Shown piece by piece: positions 1-8,199 of a stretch of DNA of 64,000 nucleotides. Within the stretch, counting starts at the first letter, position 1, and each line of letters opens with the position of its first letter. The DNA comes from Planctomycetaceae bacterium (GTDB lineage: Bacteria; Planctomycetota; Planctomycetia; Planctomycetales; Planctomycetaceae). A program made the translations under genes and the position numbers. The stretch is from positions 1-64,000 of the forward strand of contig JABISG010000124.1 in the NCBI GenBank assembly GCA_018699955.1, read 5' to 3'. Below the pieces are notes generated by a model. That model was given only the letters and a program-made list of their open reading frames with translations. It had not been told where the DNA came from and searched no databases.

Positions 1-11
1 CATATGCGGCC

Positions 12-60
12 CGTTCTGTTCAACAGGACTTCGCTACGCTGCGCCCTGTTGAACAGAACG
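12..60. repeat. Perfect 16-bp inverted repeat
   Basis: Two perfect 16-base arms (12-27 and 45-60) face each other across a 17-base loop, about 100 bases before the first gene. No T-run follows on either side inside the window, so it is a stem-loop of unknown role: part of a terminator for an upstream gene or an interspersed palindrome. Confidence 0.8.
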
Positions 61-159
61 TGTTACCTGAACCCCGATTCTCTCACTGAGGGTGGTACAA
101 AGATCGGGGGTAGGCCAATCCAGGTGGTGCCGTCATCTTGATCGGGAGAGAAGACCAGA

Positions 160-1299
160 ATGACGATACGGCTCTTGAATGTAGTGGCGATTTGCCTGGC
201 GTGTTCCATCGCAGTTGCGGACGACGATGCAGCTGGTAACGCCACAGCGCTCCCGACAAATGAGTCAATCGACTTGCTGGAGATGGTCAAGCTTCCGGAT
301 CACCGTGTGCGGGGAACATGGAAAAAAAAGGACGGAAGCCTAGTCTGCGACGTCTCCCCCGACGCCCTGCTGATGTTTCCCGTCGCCGTGAAGGCGGGCT
401 ATGAACTCGAATGTGAATTCACCCGGCGGGCGGGCGCCGGCTCGTTTGGTGTGGTCTGTCCAGTTGGCGGGTTGTCGACCTTGGTGACAATCAGCGGATG
501 GAAAGGCGCCGTCAGCGGTCTCGGCAAAGTCAATGGCAAAATTGCCCCCGAGCTACCTGTCTCATCGGGTGCGGTCGTGAAGCCGGGAAAGATCGAAAAT
601 GGGAAACGATACCGACTTCAGATCGCGTGCATTCAAAACCGGGGCCGCGTGTGGATCAAAGCCACGCTCAACCAGCGGCCGTTTATCAACTGGAAAGGTC
701 CGCCCGAAGCACTGGCATCCTCGCCCGGGTGGGGCGTCCCGTGTCCTGAGACAATTGGCATCTTCGTGACCGGCTCGTCATTAGCCGACATTCACAAGCT
801 GCAACTGACGGTGGCGCGCGGCGGCGAGGCGTACCGGTTGGGCGATGATTTTCAGAATCCCATTTCGGCCCCGTCACCCAGTCCCCCAAAGGAGATCGTA
901 GACAAATGCATTAACCGGAACGGCCGCTACTACGTATTCTCGCAAAAGCCGATCAACATTATTGAGGCCCAAATGCTGGCAGCCAAGCTCAAGGGCCGGC
1001 TGTTGACGATCTCCTCGGCTGAAGAGGAAGCGTTTATCCTGAAGGAAGGCCGAGGGATTAGCCTGTGGATGTCAGGCTGGCGTCAATCGGCCACGAGAGA
1101 CTGGCGAGATGAGCGCAATCGTCCATTGCGGTTTATCGGACGCTGGGCTCGGAGTCAGCCGATGCTTAGGGGATTTTGGGAGACGCGGCTCGCAATCCAC
1201 ACCGCAGCAGGCACTGGCCAGGGATGGCACGACTACCCAATCGCTCGCAAGAACCACGCCTGCATTGAGTGGGGAGAAGAATACCCGGCGGCTGAGTGA
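160..1299 (+). CDS. Secreted protein with C-terminal C-type-lectin-like domain
   Basis: A 379-residue protein with a plausible signal peptide (residues 1-20, hydrophobic, ending in an Ala-Val-Ala site before an acidic stretch). Residues about 45-225 look like a beta-rich, concanavalin-type domain as found in secreted planctomycete proteins with a 3-keto-disaccharide-hydrolase-like fold; this is a weak inference. Residues about 247-375 resemble a C-type-lectin-like domain: a Gly-Arg-Tyr-Tyr start, an Ala-rich helix (AQMLAAKLKGRLLTISSAEE), a LWMSGWR segment and a closing HACIEW. The protein probably acts outside the cytoplasm in carbohydrate or surface binding. It stands alone, with a repeat-rich spacer after it. 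The substrate is unknown. Confidence 0.7.
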   Translation: MTIRLLNVVAICLACSIAVADDDAAGNATALPTNESIDLLEMVKLPDHRVRGTWKKKDGSLVCDVSPDALLMFPVAVKAGYELECEFTRRAGAGSFGVVCPVGGLSTLVTISGWKGAVSGLGKVNGKIAPELPVSSGAVVKPGKIENGKRYRLQIACIQNRGRVWIKATLNQRPFINWKGPPEALASSPGWGVPCPETIGIFVTGSSLADIHKLQLTVARGGEAYRLGDDFQNPISAPSPSPPKEIVDKCINRNGRYYVFSQKPINIIEAQMLAAKLKGRLLTISSAEEEAFILKEGRGISLWMSGWRQSATRDWRDERNRPLRFIGRWARSQPMLRGFWETRLAIHTAAGTGQGWHDYPIARKNHACIEWGEEYPAAE

Positions 1300-1543
1300 T
1301 CAACAAAGGCTGCAACATTTCCGTCCGTCACTCACCCCGCCAGGTTGCCACCGGAGTTTCACCATTGCTCTCGTCAACCGTGGCTTGCACGTCCATCGTT
1401 TTACTCGTTCCCAAACTCCAGTTTGGGAACGCACCGCACGGAAGCTCTGCTTCCGACGATCGCTCCAATCCGTGCGAAGCAGAGCTTCGCGTTGGTCGGT
1501 TCCCAAGCCGGAGCCTGGGAGCCGGTTAGAGTTCAAACGCCTC
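1300..1543. repeat. Composite palindrome-rich spacer
   Basis: No gene is seen here. The spacer between two converging genes holds three nested palindromes. The first has arms at 1406-1417 and 1420-1431 (CGTTCCCAAACT and its complement). The second has perfect 13-base arms at 1441-1453 and 1476-1488 (GAAGCTCTGCTTC). The third is imperfect, with arms at 1498-1508 and 1513-1523, and resembles the first. The first type recurs in diverged form at 57830-57855. This looks like an interspersed REP-like element or a bidirectional terminator. Confidence 0.7.
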
Positions 1544-2278
1544 TTAGTTGCGTTCGATGTGACAGTTCGGCAATGCCTCTTGGAGCATCTTCACGCCGCC
1601 ATCGGTGACTTCCGTTTCCTTGAGATACAAGACCTCCAGTTTCATCAGGCCATCCAGTTGCGTTACCCCATCATCGCTGATTCCTGTTCCATCGAGCGAT
1701 AACTGTTCAAGATTCTTCAGGTTGCTGACGTGTTTCAGCCCTCGGTCGCTTGTGTGTGTGCTGTCGATCAACAAGATGCGGAGAGCGATTCGGTCGCCGA
1801 GAGTTTGCAGTCCGTCATCGCTGATTGCCGTATTGGACAGATGCAAGGTGTGAAGTCTTGTCAGACCATTGAGATGGTGCAGCCCGCTGTTGGTGATGCG
1901 TGTGTCACTCAGGGTCAATTCTTGAAGTTGTCCCAGACCACTGAGGTGCTTCAGCCCATTATCGGTGATTCTTGTGTGGTCGAGCGACAACCATCGAAGA
2001 TTCGACAGACTACCGAGTTTCTTCAATCCTTCGTCAGTGATGCTCGTGCCGTGCAAATTGACTTGTACGACACGATTGGCCGAGAAACGCAAAAACTGAA
2101 ACCATTGTCGGTCAACCGTCTCCCATCCGATTGATCCACCGACCCGCTCGATTTCCTGAATCGCCCTGTGTCGTTGGTAGGCCGGGTAGGCGACGAACCA
2201 TCCCGCGCCGACAAGCAGTGGCACCATCACGGCAATCGCGATTTTCCAACGCTTGCGAGATGGTTCGAGGTTGGTCAT
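1544..2278 (-). CDS. Leucine-rich repeat membrane-anchored protein (paralogue 1)
   Basis: About 244 residues from the ATG at 2278. I prefer that start because its N-terminus (MTNLEPSRKRWKIAIAV) aligns with the neighbouring paralogue and because the longer frame from 2308 overlaps the upstream stop. One transmembrane helix lies at about residues 9-32, followed by a basic stretch and an AIQEIERVGG motif common before planctomycete LRR domains. About seven LRRs of 24 residues follow, of the type L-x-x-L-x-L-x-x-T-x-I-T-D-x-G-L. The C-terminus ends with a short cap containing Pro-Asn-Cys-His. It lies 11 bases after the stop of paralogue 2, so the pair is probably co-transcribed. A binding role outside the membrane is likely; the ligand is unknown. 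Confidence 0.82.
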   Translation of the reverse strand: MTNLEPSRKRWKIAIAVMVPLLVGAGWFVAYPAYQRHRAIQEIERVGGSIGWETVDRQWFQFLRFSANRVVQVNLHGTSITDEGLKKLGSLSNLRWLSLDHTRITDNGLKHLSGLGQLQELTLSDTRITNSGLHHLNGLTRLHTLHLSNTAISDDGLQTLGDRIALRILLIDSTHTSDRGLKHVSNLKNLEQLSLDGTGISDDGVTQLDGLMKLEVLYLKETEVTDGGVKMLQEALPNCHIERN

Positions 2279-2289
2279 ATCGGAAAAGT

Positions 2290-3027
2290 TCAGTGAAGGA
2301 TTGTGCAACTCCGCAGTGACTCCTGGAGCTTTTCGACCCCGTCATCGCTGACGTTTGTATCGACAAGTGTCAATCTTGTGAGATTTGTCAGGCCGCGAAG
2401 ATGTTTCAACCCATCGTCCGAGATGCGTGTACCGGTGAGTGACAAGGATCTCAGATTGGTCAGACTCGTTAGATGTTCTAGCCCGTCATTGCTGATTTTC
2501 GTCCAGTCCAGCGACAACGATACGAGGTTCGTCAGGCCACTAAGGTGCGCCAATCCGTCGTCAGTGATTTCAGTGTCATCAAGAAGCAGTGCTTCTAGGC
2601 CTTTCAGGCCCCTGGCGTGTTTCAGCCCATTATCGTCAATCAGCGAGTCGCCAATCTGCAGTGTTTTCACGTCGGTGTCATTGAGATATTCGAGTCCCTC
2701 ACCGTTAGAGAGGGAATCGTTCAGAATGACCCACTCAATCGTCGGCAGGCTGGGGATGTGTTGCAGTCCGCGGCTGTTATATTTCTTGCCTGCACGGAAG
2801 AACGTCACGCCAACAATTTGGCCGCGCCAGTTTAGTCTGATCAGCCGTGCGAACCAGGAAGAGGTTCGATCCTCTCGATGAATTTCCCCACCCGCCCGCT
2901 CGATTCCCTGAATGGCCTGGTGCCGTTGGTAGGCTGGCAAACCGACCATCCAGCCCATGACAGCAAACACGACCACCACGGCAACGGCGATTTTCCAACG
3001 TTTGCGGAGTGCTTGGGGGGTGGTCAC
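2290..3027 (-). CDS. Leucine-rich repeat membrane-anchored protein (paralogue 2)
   Basis: A 245-residue protein built like its downstream neighbour: a short basic N-terminus (RKRWKIAVAV), one transmembrane helix at about residues 10-28, an AIQGIERAGGEI motif, then LRRs with the same T-x-I-(S/T)-D-D-G-L pattern and a C-terminal cap ending in Ser-Cys-Thr-Ile. The first repeats (residues about 75-125) are irregular, the later ones near consensus. The two genes are clearly a tandem duplication. A third related protein, with a lipoprotein signal, lies at 32588. Molecular partners are not evident from the sequence. Confidence 0.82.
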   Translation of the reverse strand: MTTPQALRKRWKIAVAVVVVFAVMGWMVGLPAYQRHQAIQGIERAGGEIHREDRTSSWFARLIRLNWRGQIVGVTFFRAGKKYNSRGLQHIPSLPTIEWVILNDSLSNGEGLEYLNDTDVKTLQIGDSLIDDNGLKHARGLKGLEALLLDDTEITDDGLAHLSGLTNLVSLSLDWTKISNDGLEHLTSLTNLRSLSLTGTRISDDGLKHLRGLTNLTRLTLVDTNVSDDGVEKLQESLRSCTILH

Positions 3028-3067
3028 GGGGTGATGCCGTTGGGGGTGTTTGATCGGTTGGAGAAAC

Positions 3068-3087
3068 CGGTGGGTTTACACCCACCG
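3068..3087. repeat. Short palindrome upstream of the LRR pair
   Basis: Arms CGGTGGGT (3068-3075) and ACCCACCG (3080-3087) with a 4-base loop, in the 83-base spacer between the DUF1570 gene stop and the LRR gene start. It may be a terminator for the DUF1570 gene, but no T-run follows. Confidence 0.5.
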
Positions 3088-3110
3088 CTCGCCTGGGAAA
3101 CTGCAATCAC

Positions 3111-4613
3111 TCAACGCCCACCAAAAACCGGCACTGGCAGTTGGCCGCGTTTCCAGGTGGCGGCGGTTTCGGAGTCGGGGGGGATGGAGCGGACGCGGAC
3201 GTGGAAGGTGGCCGATTGGCCGCCGGGGGCGTTTTTCATCAGCTTGTTGACCTGCTGCAGTTTGAGCGCGGTCATCTTTTTCATTTTGAGGCTGGGCAGA
3301 TACCACTCGGCATAAGTGCCGGCTGTTGTTTCGACGGTGATGTGAAATGCCAGATCGCGAATCGGAGAGATGTTTTTCAGTCGGCCCTCGACGAACATCG
3401 CGCCGCCCAGATCGAGGCGACGCACCGCTTTGAGTTCCACTTCGCCCAGGTTGTCCTGCGTGAGACTGTAGCCGCGGCGCGGCTGGTTCTTGAGTTTCGG
3501 TTTTTGTTTGCGGATGGCGATTTCCAACTGCTGGCGGAATTCTTTTTGTAGTTCGCGGACGCTTTTGCCGAACGCCTCTTCAAATTCGCGGGTTCGTTCT
3601 TCGGCGGTGACTTTGCTCAGCGACTGCTGTTGCGCGAGCGTTTTGACGTAGTTGCTGTAGGCCACCTTGTACTTGGTGACGAGCAGCCAGTGCAAACTCC
3701 AGGCGTGCGTGTAGGCATCGCCGGCGAGCACGTCGCCGCGAAACGCCTTGTCGTCGCCGACGACGTTTGCCCAATCGATGGCGGCCGCCTTGTTGGCTCG
3801 CAGCGCGTAACGGGCATTGAGCAGCGTGGGATTGCCGCTGATTTTTGTGCCGTCGCCCTCGAACCCGGTGGCGATTCCCTCGTTAAACCAGACGGGTGTG
3901 GGACCGAGTCGCTGCAACACGTGCCGATTGTAAACCTGCTGATGAATCGCTTCGTGCAACGGGACTTCAAAATCGGAGCACTCCGTCAGCCGAATGGCAA
4001 GCCAATTCGACAGGCCCGAATAAAACCCAGCAATGTTCTGTGCCGAGATTCCCCGTTGCCCGGTGACTTCTTTTGTGTATGCCTCAAAGTCGTCATCACT
4101 TTCAAAGATCAGCAGAACCAGCGGAAATTGTGGCGGCTCGGTGGGGAAGCGGACATTGCGGGCGTACTTCATGAAGTTCGTTTCCACCCGGCGCATGAAG
4201 GTTGCCGCCGTTGCCATCAGACCACGGACACGCGATTCGTGCGACTTGGGCAACGGGGCCGCAAGTACGACGCCGATGACGTACGGTTTGCGATCGTAGG
4301 CGCGAAACTTATCCTTGCCGAACTTTTCGGTCAGCCGTTCGATCATCTCGTTGGTGTCGATTGGCTCGGGACCTTCGGCCAATTCGCGTTTGGTGACGGC
4401 TCGCTGCGGAACCAGGCGAATGCTGCCATCGTCCAATTCCAACGCATGCATGCCCTGCCCGGACCCAGCCAACCGCGCCTCGACGTTAACCGTCTCGCCC
4501 AGCTTGTCGGTATACGTAAAGCGGTCGGCCTGCGCCTGTGACGAGAGCATTATCGCAGCGAAAAGCACCGTGACTCCACTGAGGGAACGGTGCAGCGGTT
4601 GCGATCGAAACAT
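3111..4613 (-). CDS. DUF1570 family secreted protein, gluzincin-like
   Basis: A 500-residue protein with a signal peptide (residues 1-29, cleavage after Ala-Gln-Ala). It matches the DUF1570 pattern of planctomycete proteins. The core has HEAIH at 220-224 and a downstream WFNEG with Glu245, giving HExxH-x20-E, the spacing of a gluzincin zinc site. A peptidase activity is therefore plausible but not proven for this family. The first 80 residues form a small beta-rich domain typical of these proteins. The C-terminal part (about 380-500) looks like an all-beta domain similar to those that bind partners outside the cell. A spacer with a palindrome separates it from the PQQ gene. Confidence 0.8.
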   Translation of the reverse strand: MFRSQPLHRSLSGVTVLFAAIMLSSQAQADRFTYTDKLGETVNVEARLAGSGQGMHALELDDGSIRLVPQRAVTKRELAEGPEPIDTNEMIERLTEKFGKDKFRAYDRKPYVIGVVLAAPLPKSHESRVRGLMATAATFMRRVETNFMKYARNVRFPTEPPQFPLVLLIFESDDDFEAYTKEVTGQRGISAQNIAGFYSGLSNWLAIRLTECSDFEVPLHEAIHQQVYNRHVLQRLGPTPVWFNEGIATGFEGDGTKISGNPTLLNARYALRANKAAAIDWANVVGDDKAFRGDVLAGDAYTHAWSLHWLLVTKYKVAYSNYVKTLAQQQSLSKVTAEERTREFEEAFGKSVRELQKEFRQQLEIAIRKQKPKLKNQPRRGYSLTQDNLGEVELKAVRRLDLGGAMFVEGRLKNISPIRDLAFHITVETTAGTYAEWYLPSLKMKKMTALKLQQVNKLMKNAPGGQSATFHVRVRSIPPDSETAATWKRGQLPVPVFGGR

Positions 4614-4740
4614 AACGGCCTCCGAGATGTCGGCGGAACTGCAAGTCGGAACGAACGAGGTTCATCGTCCAGACTATCTTATCAGCGAGATGTTCCGGCG
4701 ACCAACGCGAAAAGCGGCGATCGCGGTTCTCGGTCGGTGT

Positions 4741-4774
4741 GAGAAACCCGGTTTCTTGAAAAAACCGGGTTTCT
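4741..4774. repeat. AAACCCGGTTT palindrome, copy 1
   Basis: Perfect 13-base arms at 4742-4754 and 4762-4774 with a 7-base loop, between the stop of the PQQ gene and the start of the DUF1570 gene. The identical arms occur at 18403-18435 and a diverged copy at 46060-46091. Its position just beyond a stop codon fits a transcription stop role, but there is no clear U-tract beyond the stem. Confidence 0.85.
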
Positions 4775-4835
4775 GTCGGGGGTGGAGCGGCGGGTTACGA
4801 AAACGACGGTCTCCCACGCTCCCTCTTTGCTTATC

Positions 4836-6542
4836 TCAGCGCCGCGACAAGTCGTAACAGGCCGCTTCCTGGAAGTTACGAACGTATAACCGCCCACGAT
4901 TGAGCACCGGATGATTCCATGTCTTGCCTTCAATGGCCTGGAACCGGGCGGTTTCGCGGAATCCATTGGGAGTGGCCGGCACGAGGACTATGTTGCCGTC
5001 TTCCGCCAGAATCAGCAGCAGGTCGGCATCATCGATGAGCAGGAGTTGGCCGTGACCGAAGCGGCCGCGCTTCCACAGTTTCTTTCCCGTCTTGAATTCA
5101 AAGCAGGCCAGAATGCCTTCGTCGAGTCCGTACAGGTAACCGTCTTTGTAGACGGCATCGTTGAATTTGAGTTTGAATTGCCCCGGTTTTCGCCAGCGTG
5201 GTTTCACGGTCCAATTGTCGCCACTGACGTTTTCAATTTCGAGCAGCGCACTGCCAGTGCCGTATCCGCTGCTGATCAGCACCAGACTTTCGTCGCGAAC
5301 GATGGGCTGGGCGACGTTAATTTTCGGGGAGTTGCTCCAGGCGAATCGCCACAGTTCCTTTCCGTTTTGCGGATCGTATCCGGCAGTTCCAATTGCGTCG
5401 AAGATTAACAACTGCCGTTTTCCCTGAATGGTTTCGAGAATCGGCCCGGCGTAACTGGCAGGTTGCTTGCCACTCGCCCATTTCTGCTGGCCCGTTAATC
5501 GGTCGTAAACGATGACCGATTTGCCCTGATCGCCACCCGGGTTGACGACGACGACGTCATCGAACACCAGCGGAGAAGCGGCCATGCCCCACTGGACGTT
5601 TTGGGCTGCCTTGCCGTCGGCGCCGGCGTCTTCGAGGATGTTGGTTGCCCAATGAACTTTGCCCGTGAGAGGATCGAGGCAGTTGAGTATGCCTGTTGCT
5701 CCCATCACGTAGAGTCGCGATTCGTAGAGCGTCGGTGTCGCTCGCGGTCCCGTCCCCCCCATTAATGTGGAATGGCGTTCGTTGTTCTCATGCAGCCAGA
5801 TTTCGCGGCCCGTCAGCGCGTCATAACAAACGACGACTTCCTCAAGTCCTCGCTGCTCCTGTGTAAACAAGAGATTGTCGGCGATGGTGAATGACGACCA
5901 GGCAGGACCAACGGGGTGTCGCCAGAGGGGCTGTGGCGGGTTCTCTTTCCAGTCCGTGCGAATGGTCACGCCCCGCACAATACTATCGCCTTGCGCACCA
6001 CGGAATCGCGGCCAGTCGTCGTCAGTGATCTCCAGAGTCTGGCGTTCGGCAGCCGGCGGCTCATCCGAATCGTCCGTTAGGGTTTCATCCGGCGCTGCCG
6101 AAGCCTTGTTAACTGCGCTCTTGAAGTAGACCGCAATGCGTTCCTCGGGAGTTGGATCGGACCGCAGCGAGATGTTGGGAATCATGGCGCCGGAAAAACC
6201 ATCGATGCGGTATCGCAGATTGAAACTGACAAACGACAACACCGCGATCAGGATGCCGGCGCAGCGAATTCGCCAGCTGAAACCGGAGCGAAACAGCCAC
6301 CACAAAATGAACAGCCCCCCGATGATGGGAATGACAAACATCAGCGTGCTGTAGACTTTGAGCGTGTCGTCGTCGGCGTACACCGTGACAATAACCGACT
6401 CGGCGATGATTCCGCCGAGAAGAATTCCCAACCCGCTCCGCCAGTGGATTCGCCGGGGTTTGGTTTCTTTGGCCGGTTTGTCGGTAACTGCTTCCTTCGC
6501 CGCAACTGTTTCGTTTTTGACTTGTTCGTTCTCTTGCGACAT
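4836..6542 (-). CDS. PQQ-type beta-propeller membrane protein
   Basis: About 568 residues from the ATG at 6542 (MSQENEQ), which has GGAACGAG just upstream; a longer frame to 6581 is less likely. The N-terminal 35 residues are charged, then two or three transmembrane segments lie at about 35-110. A periplasmic region starts with DDWPRFRGAQGDS, the usual opening of planctomycete PQQ propellers, and is followed by blades with the D-x-x-T-G-x-x-x-W signature (DALTGREIWLHEN, DPLTGKVHWA, DRLTGQQKWA, FKTGKKLWK). No residues for PQQ cofactor use could be confirmed; many such proteins are structural or scaffold propellers. It is followed by a palindrome that may end its transcript. Confidence 0.85.
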   Translation of the reverse strand: MSQENEQVKNETVAAKEAVTDKPAKETKPRRIHWRSGLGILLGGIIAESVIVTVYADDDTLKVYSTLMFVIPIIGGLFILWWLFRSGFSWRIRCAGILIAVLSFVSFNLRYRIDGFSGAMIPNISLRSDPTPEERIAVYFKSAVNKASAAPDETLTDDSDEPPAAERQTLEITDDDWPRFRGAQGDSIVRGVTIRTDWKENPPQPLWRHPVGPAWSSFTIADNLLFTQEQRGLEEVVVCYDALTGREIWLHENNERHSTLMGGTGPRATPTLYESRLYVMGATGILNCLDPLTGKVHWATNILEDAGADGKAAQNVQWGMAASPLVFDDVVVVNPGGDQGKSVIVYDRLTGQQKWASGKQPASYAGPILETIQGKRQLLIFDAIGTAGYDPQNGKELWRFAWSNSPKINVAQPIVRDESLVLISSGYGTGSALLEIENVSGDNWTVKPRWRKPGQFKLKFNDAVYKDGYLYGLDEGILACFEFKTGKKLWKRGRFGHGQLLLIDDADLLLILAEDGNIVLVPATPNGFRETARFQAIEGKTWNHPVLNRGRLYVRNFQEAACYDLSRR

Positions 6543-6643
6543 CGACTCGTTCCATTCCGTTCCGTGCGGTGGATCAACCATTGCAATCGAGAGGCCATTG
6601 CAACCGAGAGGATAGTGACGCGGGCGCTTTGGGACAACGCTGG

Positions 6644-6907
6644 TCAGCCGCCTGCGTCGGCCGAGAGAATCAGGACGTCATCACCCTCGTTCAATGGTGT
6701 ATCGCGTTTGGACGAAAATGTCTGACCGTTCACATTGGCGAGGAAGCCGGGTAGCAGTTCACCCTCCTTCAGGCAGGCGGCGGAGAATTCAGGCAACTGC
6801 GTCTGCAATCGGTCGAACACTTCGCCGAGCGTGTTTCCTTCCAACTCCAGAAATTCAACGCCGGCCCGCTGTCTGGCGATTCCGTAAAACTCGACGCGAA
6901 TGCTCAT
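6644..6907 (-). CDS. MoaD/ThiS-family ubiquitin-like sulfur carrier
   Basis: An 87-residue protein with the beta-grasp layout of the family: VEFYGIARQRAGVEFLEL, a helix (LGEVFDRLQTQLPEF), a VNGQ turn, then DDVLILSADAGG. The C-terminal Gly-Gly is the residue pair that is adenylated and thiocarboxylated in MoaD and ThiS. It resembles MoaD more in length and motif. Its start overlaps the stop of the upstream deacetylase gene by 4 bases (ATGA), so the two are translationally coupled. No MoeB-like or MoaE gene is nearby, so it may serve molybdopterin synthesis or another sulfur transfer. The coupling to a BshB1-like enzyme is suggestive but unproven. Confidence 0.85.
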   Translation of the reverse strand: MSIRVEFYGIARQRAGVEFLELEGNTLGEVFDRLQTQLPEFSAACLKEGELLPGFLANVNGQTFSSKRDTPLNEGDDVLILSADAGG

Positions 6908-7611
6908 GCGTGACTCTGGCTGATGGCGTCGAAGGTGGACAGTCCGATTTCTTCCCGCGACGCAAACGGCTCGGCGTAGGCGGCGCCAATCGTCCAGCCC
7001 CAGTAACGCGAACGGTCGCGAATGTCGTCGAGCACCGTGGGGAACTCGGCTGAACGGCCGGTCAACAGTTGGCTTTCGTAACTGCGAACCGATTCCATTT
7101 TACGGTCGATGTGGGCGCTGATATCGAACACGAATGCCGGCTTGGGGTGAATTCGCAAATGAATGCTCCAGTAGTACAGCATCAGCGGCGGCCAAAACCG
7201 TTCTCCCGGCATGTCAGTCTTGCTGAGTTTGGACCAGAATCGGGCATCGTCGCACAACTGGCTGGCAGCAACGTGATCCGGATGCACGTCTTCCCAGTAG
7301 GGGGCCAAAATGATTCGCGGTCGTGTTTGCCGAAACACGCCGGCCAACAATTGGCGGGCCTCAAGCGTGTCCTGCAGGCTTCGATTCGGCAGGCCCAGAT
7401 TCTCACGATACTCGAGGCCGAGGACTTCGGTTGCCCGCGCCGTCTCGGCGGCTCGAATCTCCGGACTGCCATGAGGTGTTGGTTCGCCATCGGTTAGGTC
7501 AAGCACGCCGACGCGCAGTCCCTGCGCGGCCGATGCAAGAATTGTCCCGCCGACGCCGATTTCCGCGTCATCGGGATGGGTGGCCACCACCAACAGGTCG
7601 AGGGGTTTCAA
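6904..7611 (-). CDS. bshB1: PIG-L family deacetylase, BshB1-like
   Basis: A 235-residue zinc-dependent N-acetyl hydrolase of the LmbE/PIG-L family. The signature HPDD (residues 13-16, AHPDD motif as THPDDAEIGVGG) and the downstream HPDHVAA provide the metal ligands. The overall order of motifs (LDLTDGEPTPHGSPEIR, NLGLPNR, APYWEDVHPDH, FVFDISAHIDRKMESVRSYESQL) follows bacillithiol biosynthesis deacetylase BshB1, which acts on GlcNAc-malate. No BshA or BshC gene is in the window, so the substrate in this organism is an inference. It could instead act on another N-acetylglucosamine conjugate. It is co-translated with the MoaD-like gene. Confidence 0.78.
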   Translation of the reverse strand: MKPLDLLVVATHPDDAEIGVGGTILASAAQGLRVGVLDLTDGEPTPHGSPEIRAAETARATEVLGLEYRENLGLPNRSLQDTLEARQLLAGVFRQTRPRIILAPYWEDVHPDHVAASQLCDDARFWSKLSKTDMPGERFWPPLMLYYWSIHLRIHPKPAFVFDISAHIDRKMESVRSYESQLLTGRSAEFPTVLDDIRDRSRYWGWTIGAAYAEPFASREEIGLSTFDAISQSHA

Positions 7612-7822
7612 GTGCGTCTCCGGGATGTTGCAGGCGGCTCCTCTTCGCGAAACCGCAAGCGTGTCTCTTTGTTTGGAAAAACTGGTCTGGACTTAAAACG
7701 GTGATTTTGCAAAATACGCGAACTCACTTCTCTCTCACGCCTCATTCCGTTCCCGACATCACATCATACACATCCTGTCCGCAGCCGTCTCGTCACGGCT
7801 CTGCAGCAGGGAGGATTCTTCA

Positions 7823-8119
7823 ATGCGCGGCATCGTTTGTGCTTTCTTACTGGGTGGACTATGCGTCCTGCAATCGGGTTGCGCCTTGACGGAATCTGCC
7901 GATGCGATGACCCGGTTCACGAAACGAACATTCACATTTCGTCCGGGCGACTACCGCGACATGACCAACGAAGAAACCGACGATTGGTCCAACAACGTCG
8001 GCAAGGAAGGGCGGGCCAATCAACGTTTCGAGAAGGACCCCGATTCGTGGTGGGGCAAATATATCATTTCGGCGAAGGCGCGTAGCATCGATCGGAACTT
8101 GGGAATTGAGTACGAGTGA
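7823..8119 (+). CDS. Small predicted lipoprotein
   Basis: A 98-residue protein with a lipobox (LQSGC, Cys at about residue 20), so it is probably lipid-anchored. The mature part is polar, with RFTKRTFTFRPGDYRDMTNEE and a Trp-rich FEKDPDSWWGKY segment, and ends shortly after. I do not recognise a named family. Its upstream region is a 211-base spacer and an opposing gene follows at 8200. Confidence 0.7.
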   Translation: MRGIVCAFLLGGLCVLQSGCALTESADAMTRFTKRTFTFRPGDYRDMTNEETDDWSNNVGKEGRANQRFEKDPDSWWGKYIISAKARSIDRNLGIEYE

Positions 8120-8199
8120 AACGCGACTGCGGTGAGGCAACGCGTAGTCCTTGTCCCTCGTTTGCGACTACCCACTGTGGATCGTTCTGGCGAGGCACA

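Noticed and set aside
2862..2882. GGTTCGATCC tRNA-like T-arm sequence
   Set aside because: It lies inside the LRR coding region, with no acceptor stem or anticodon arm around it.
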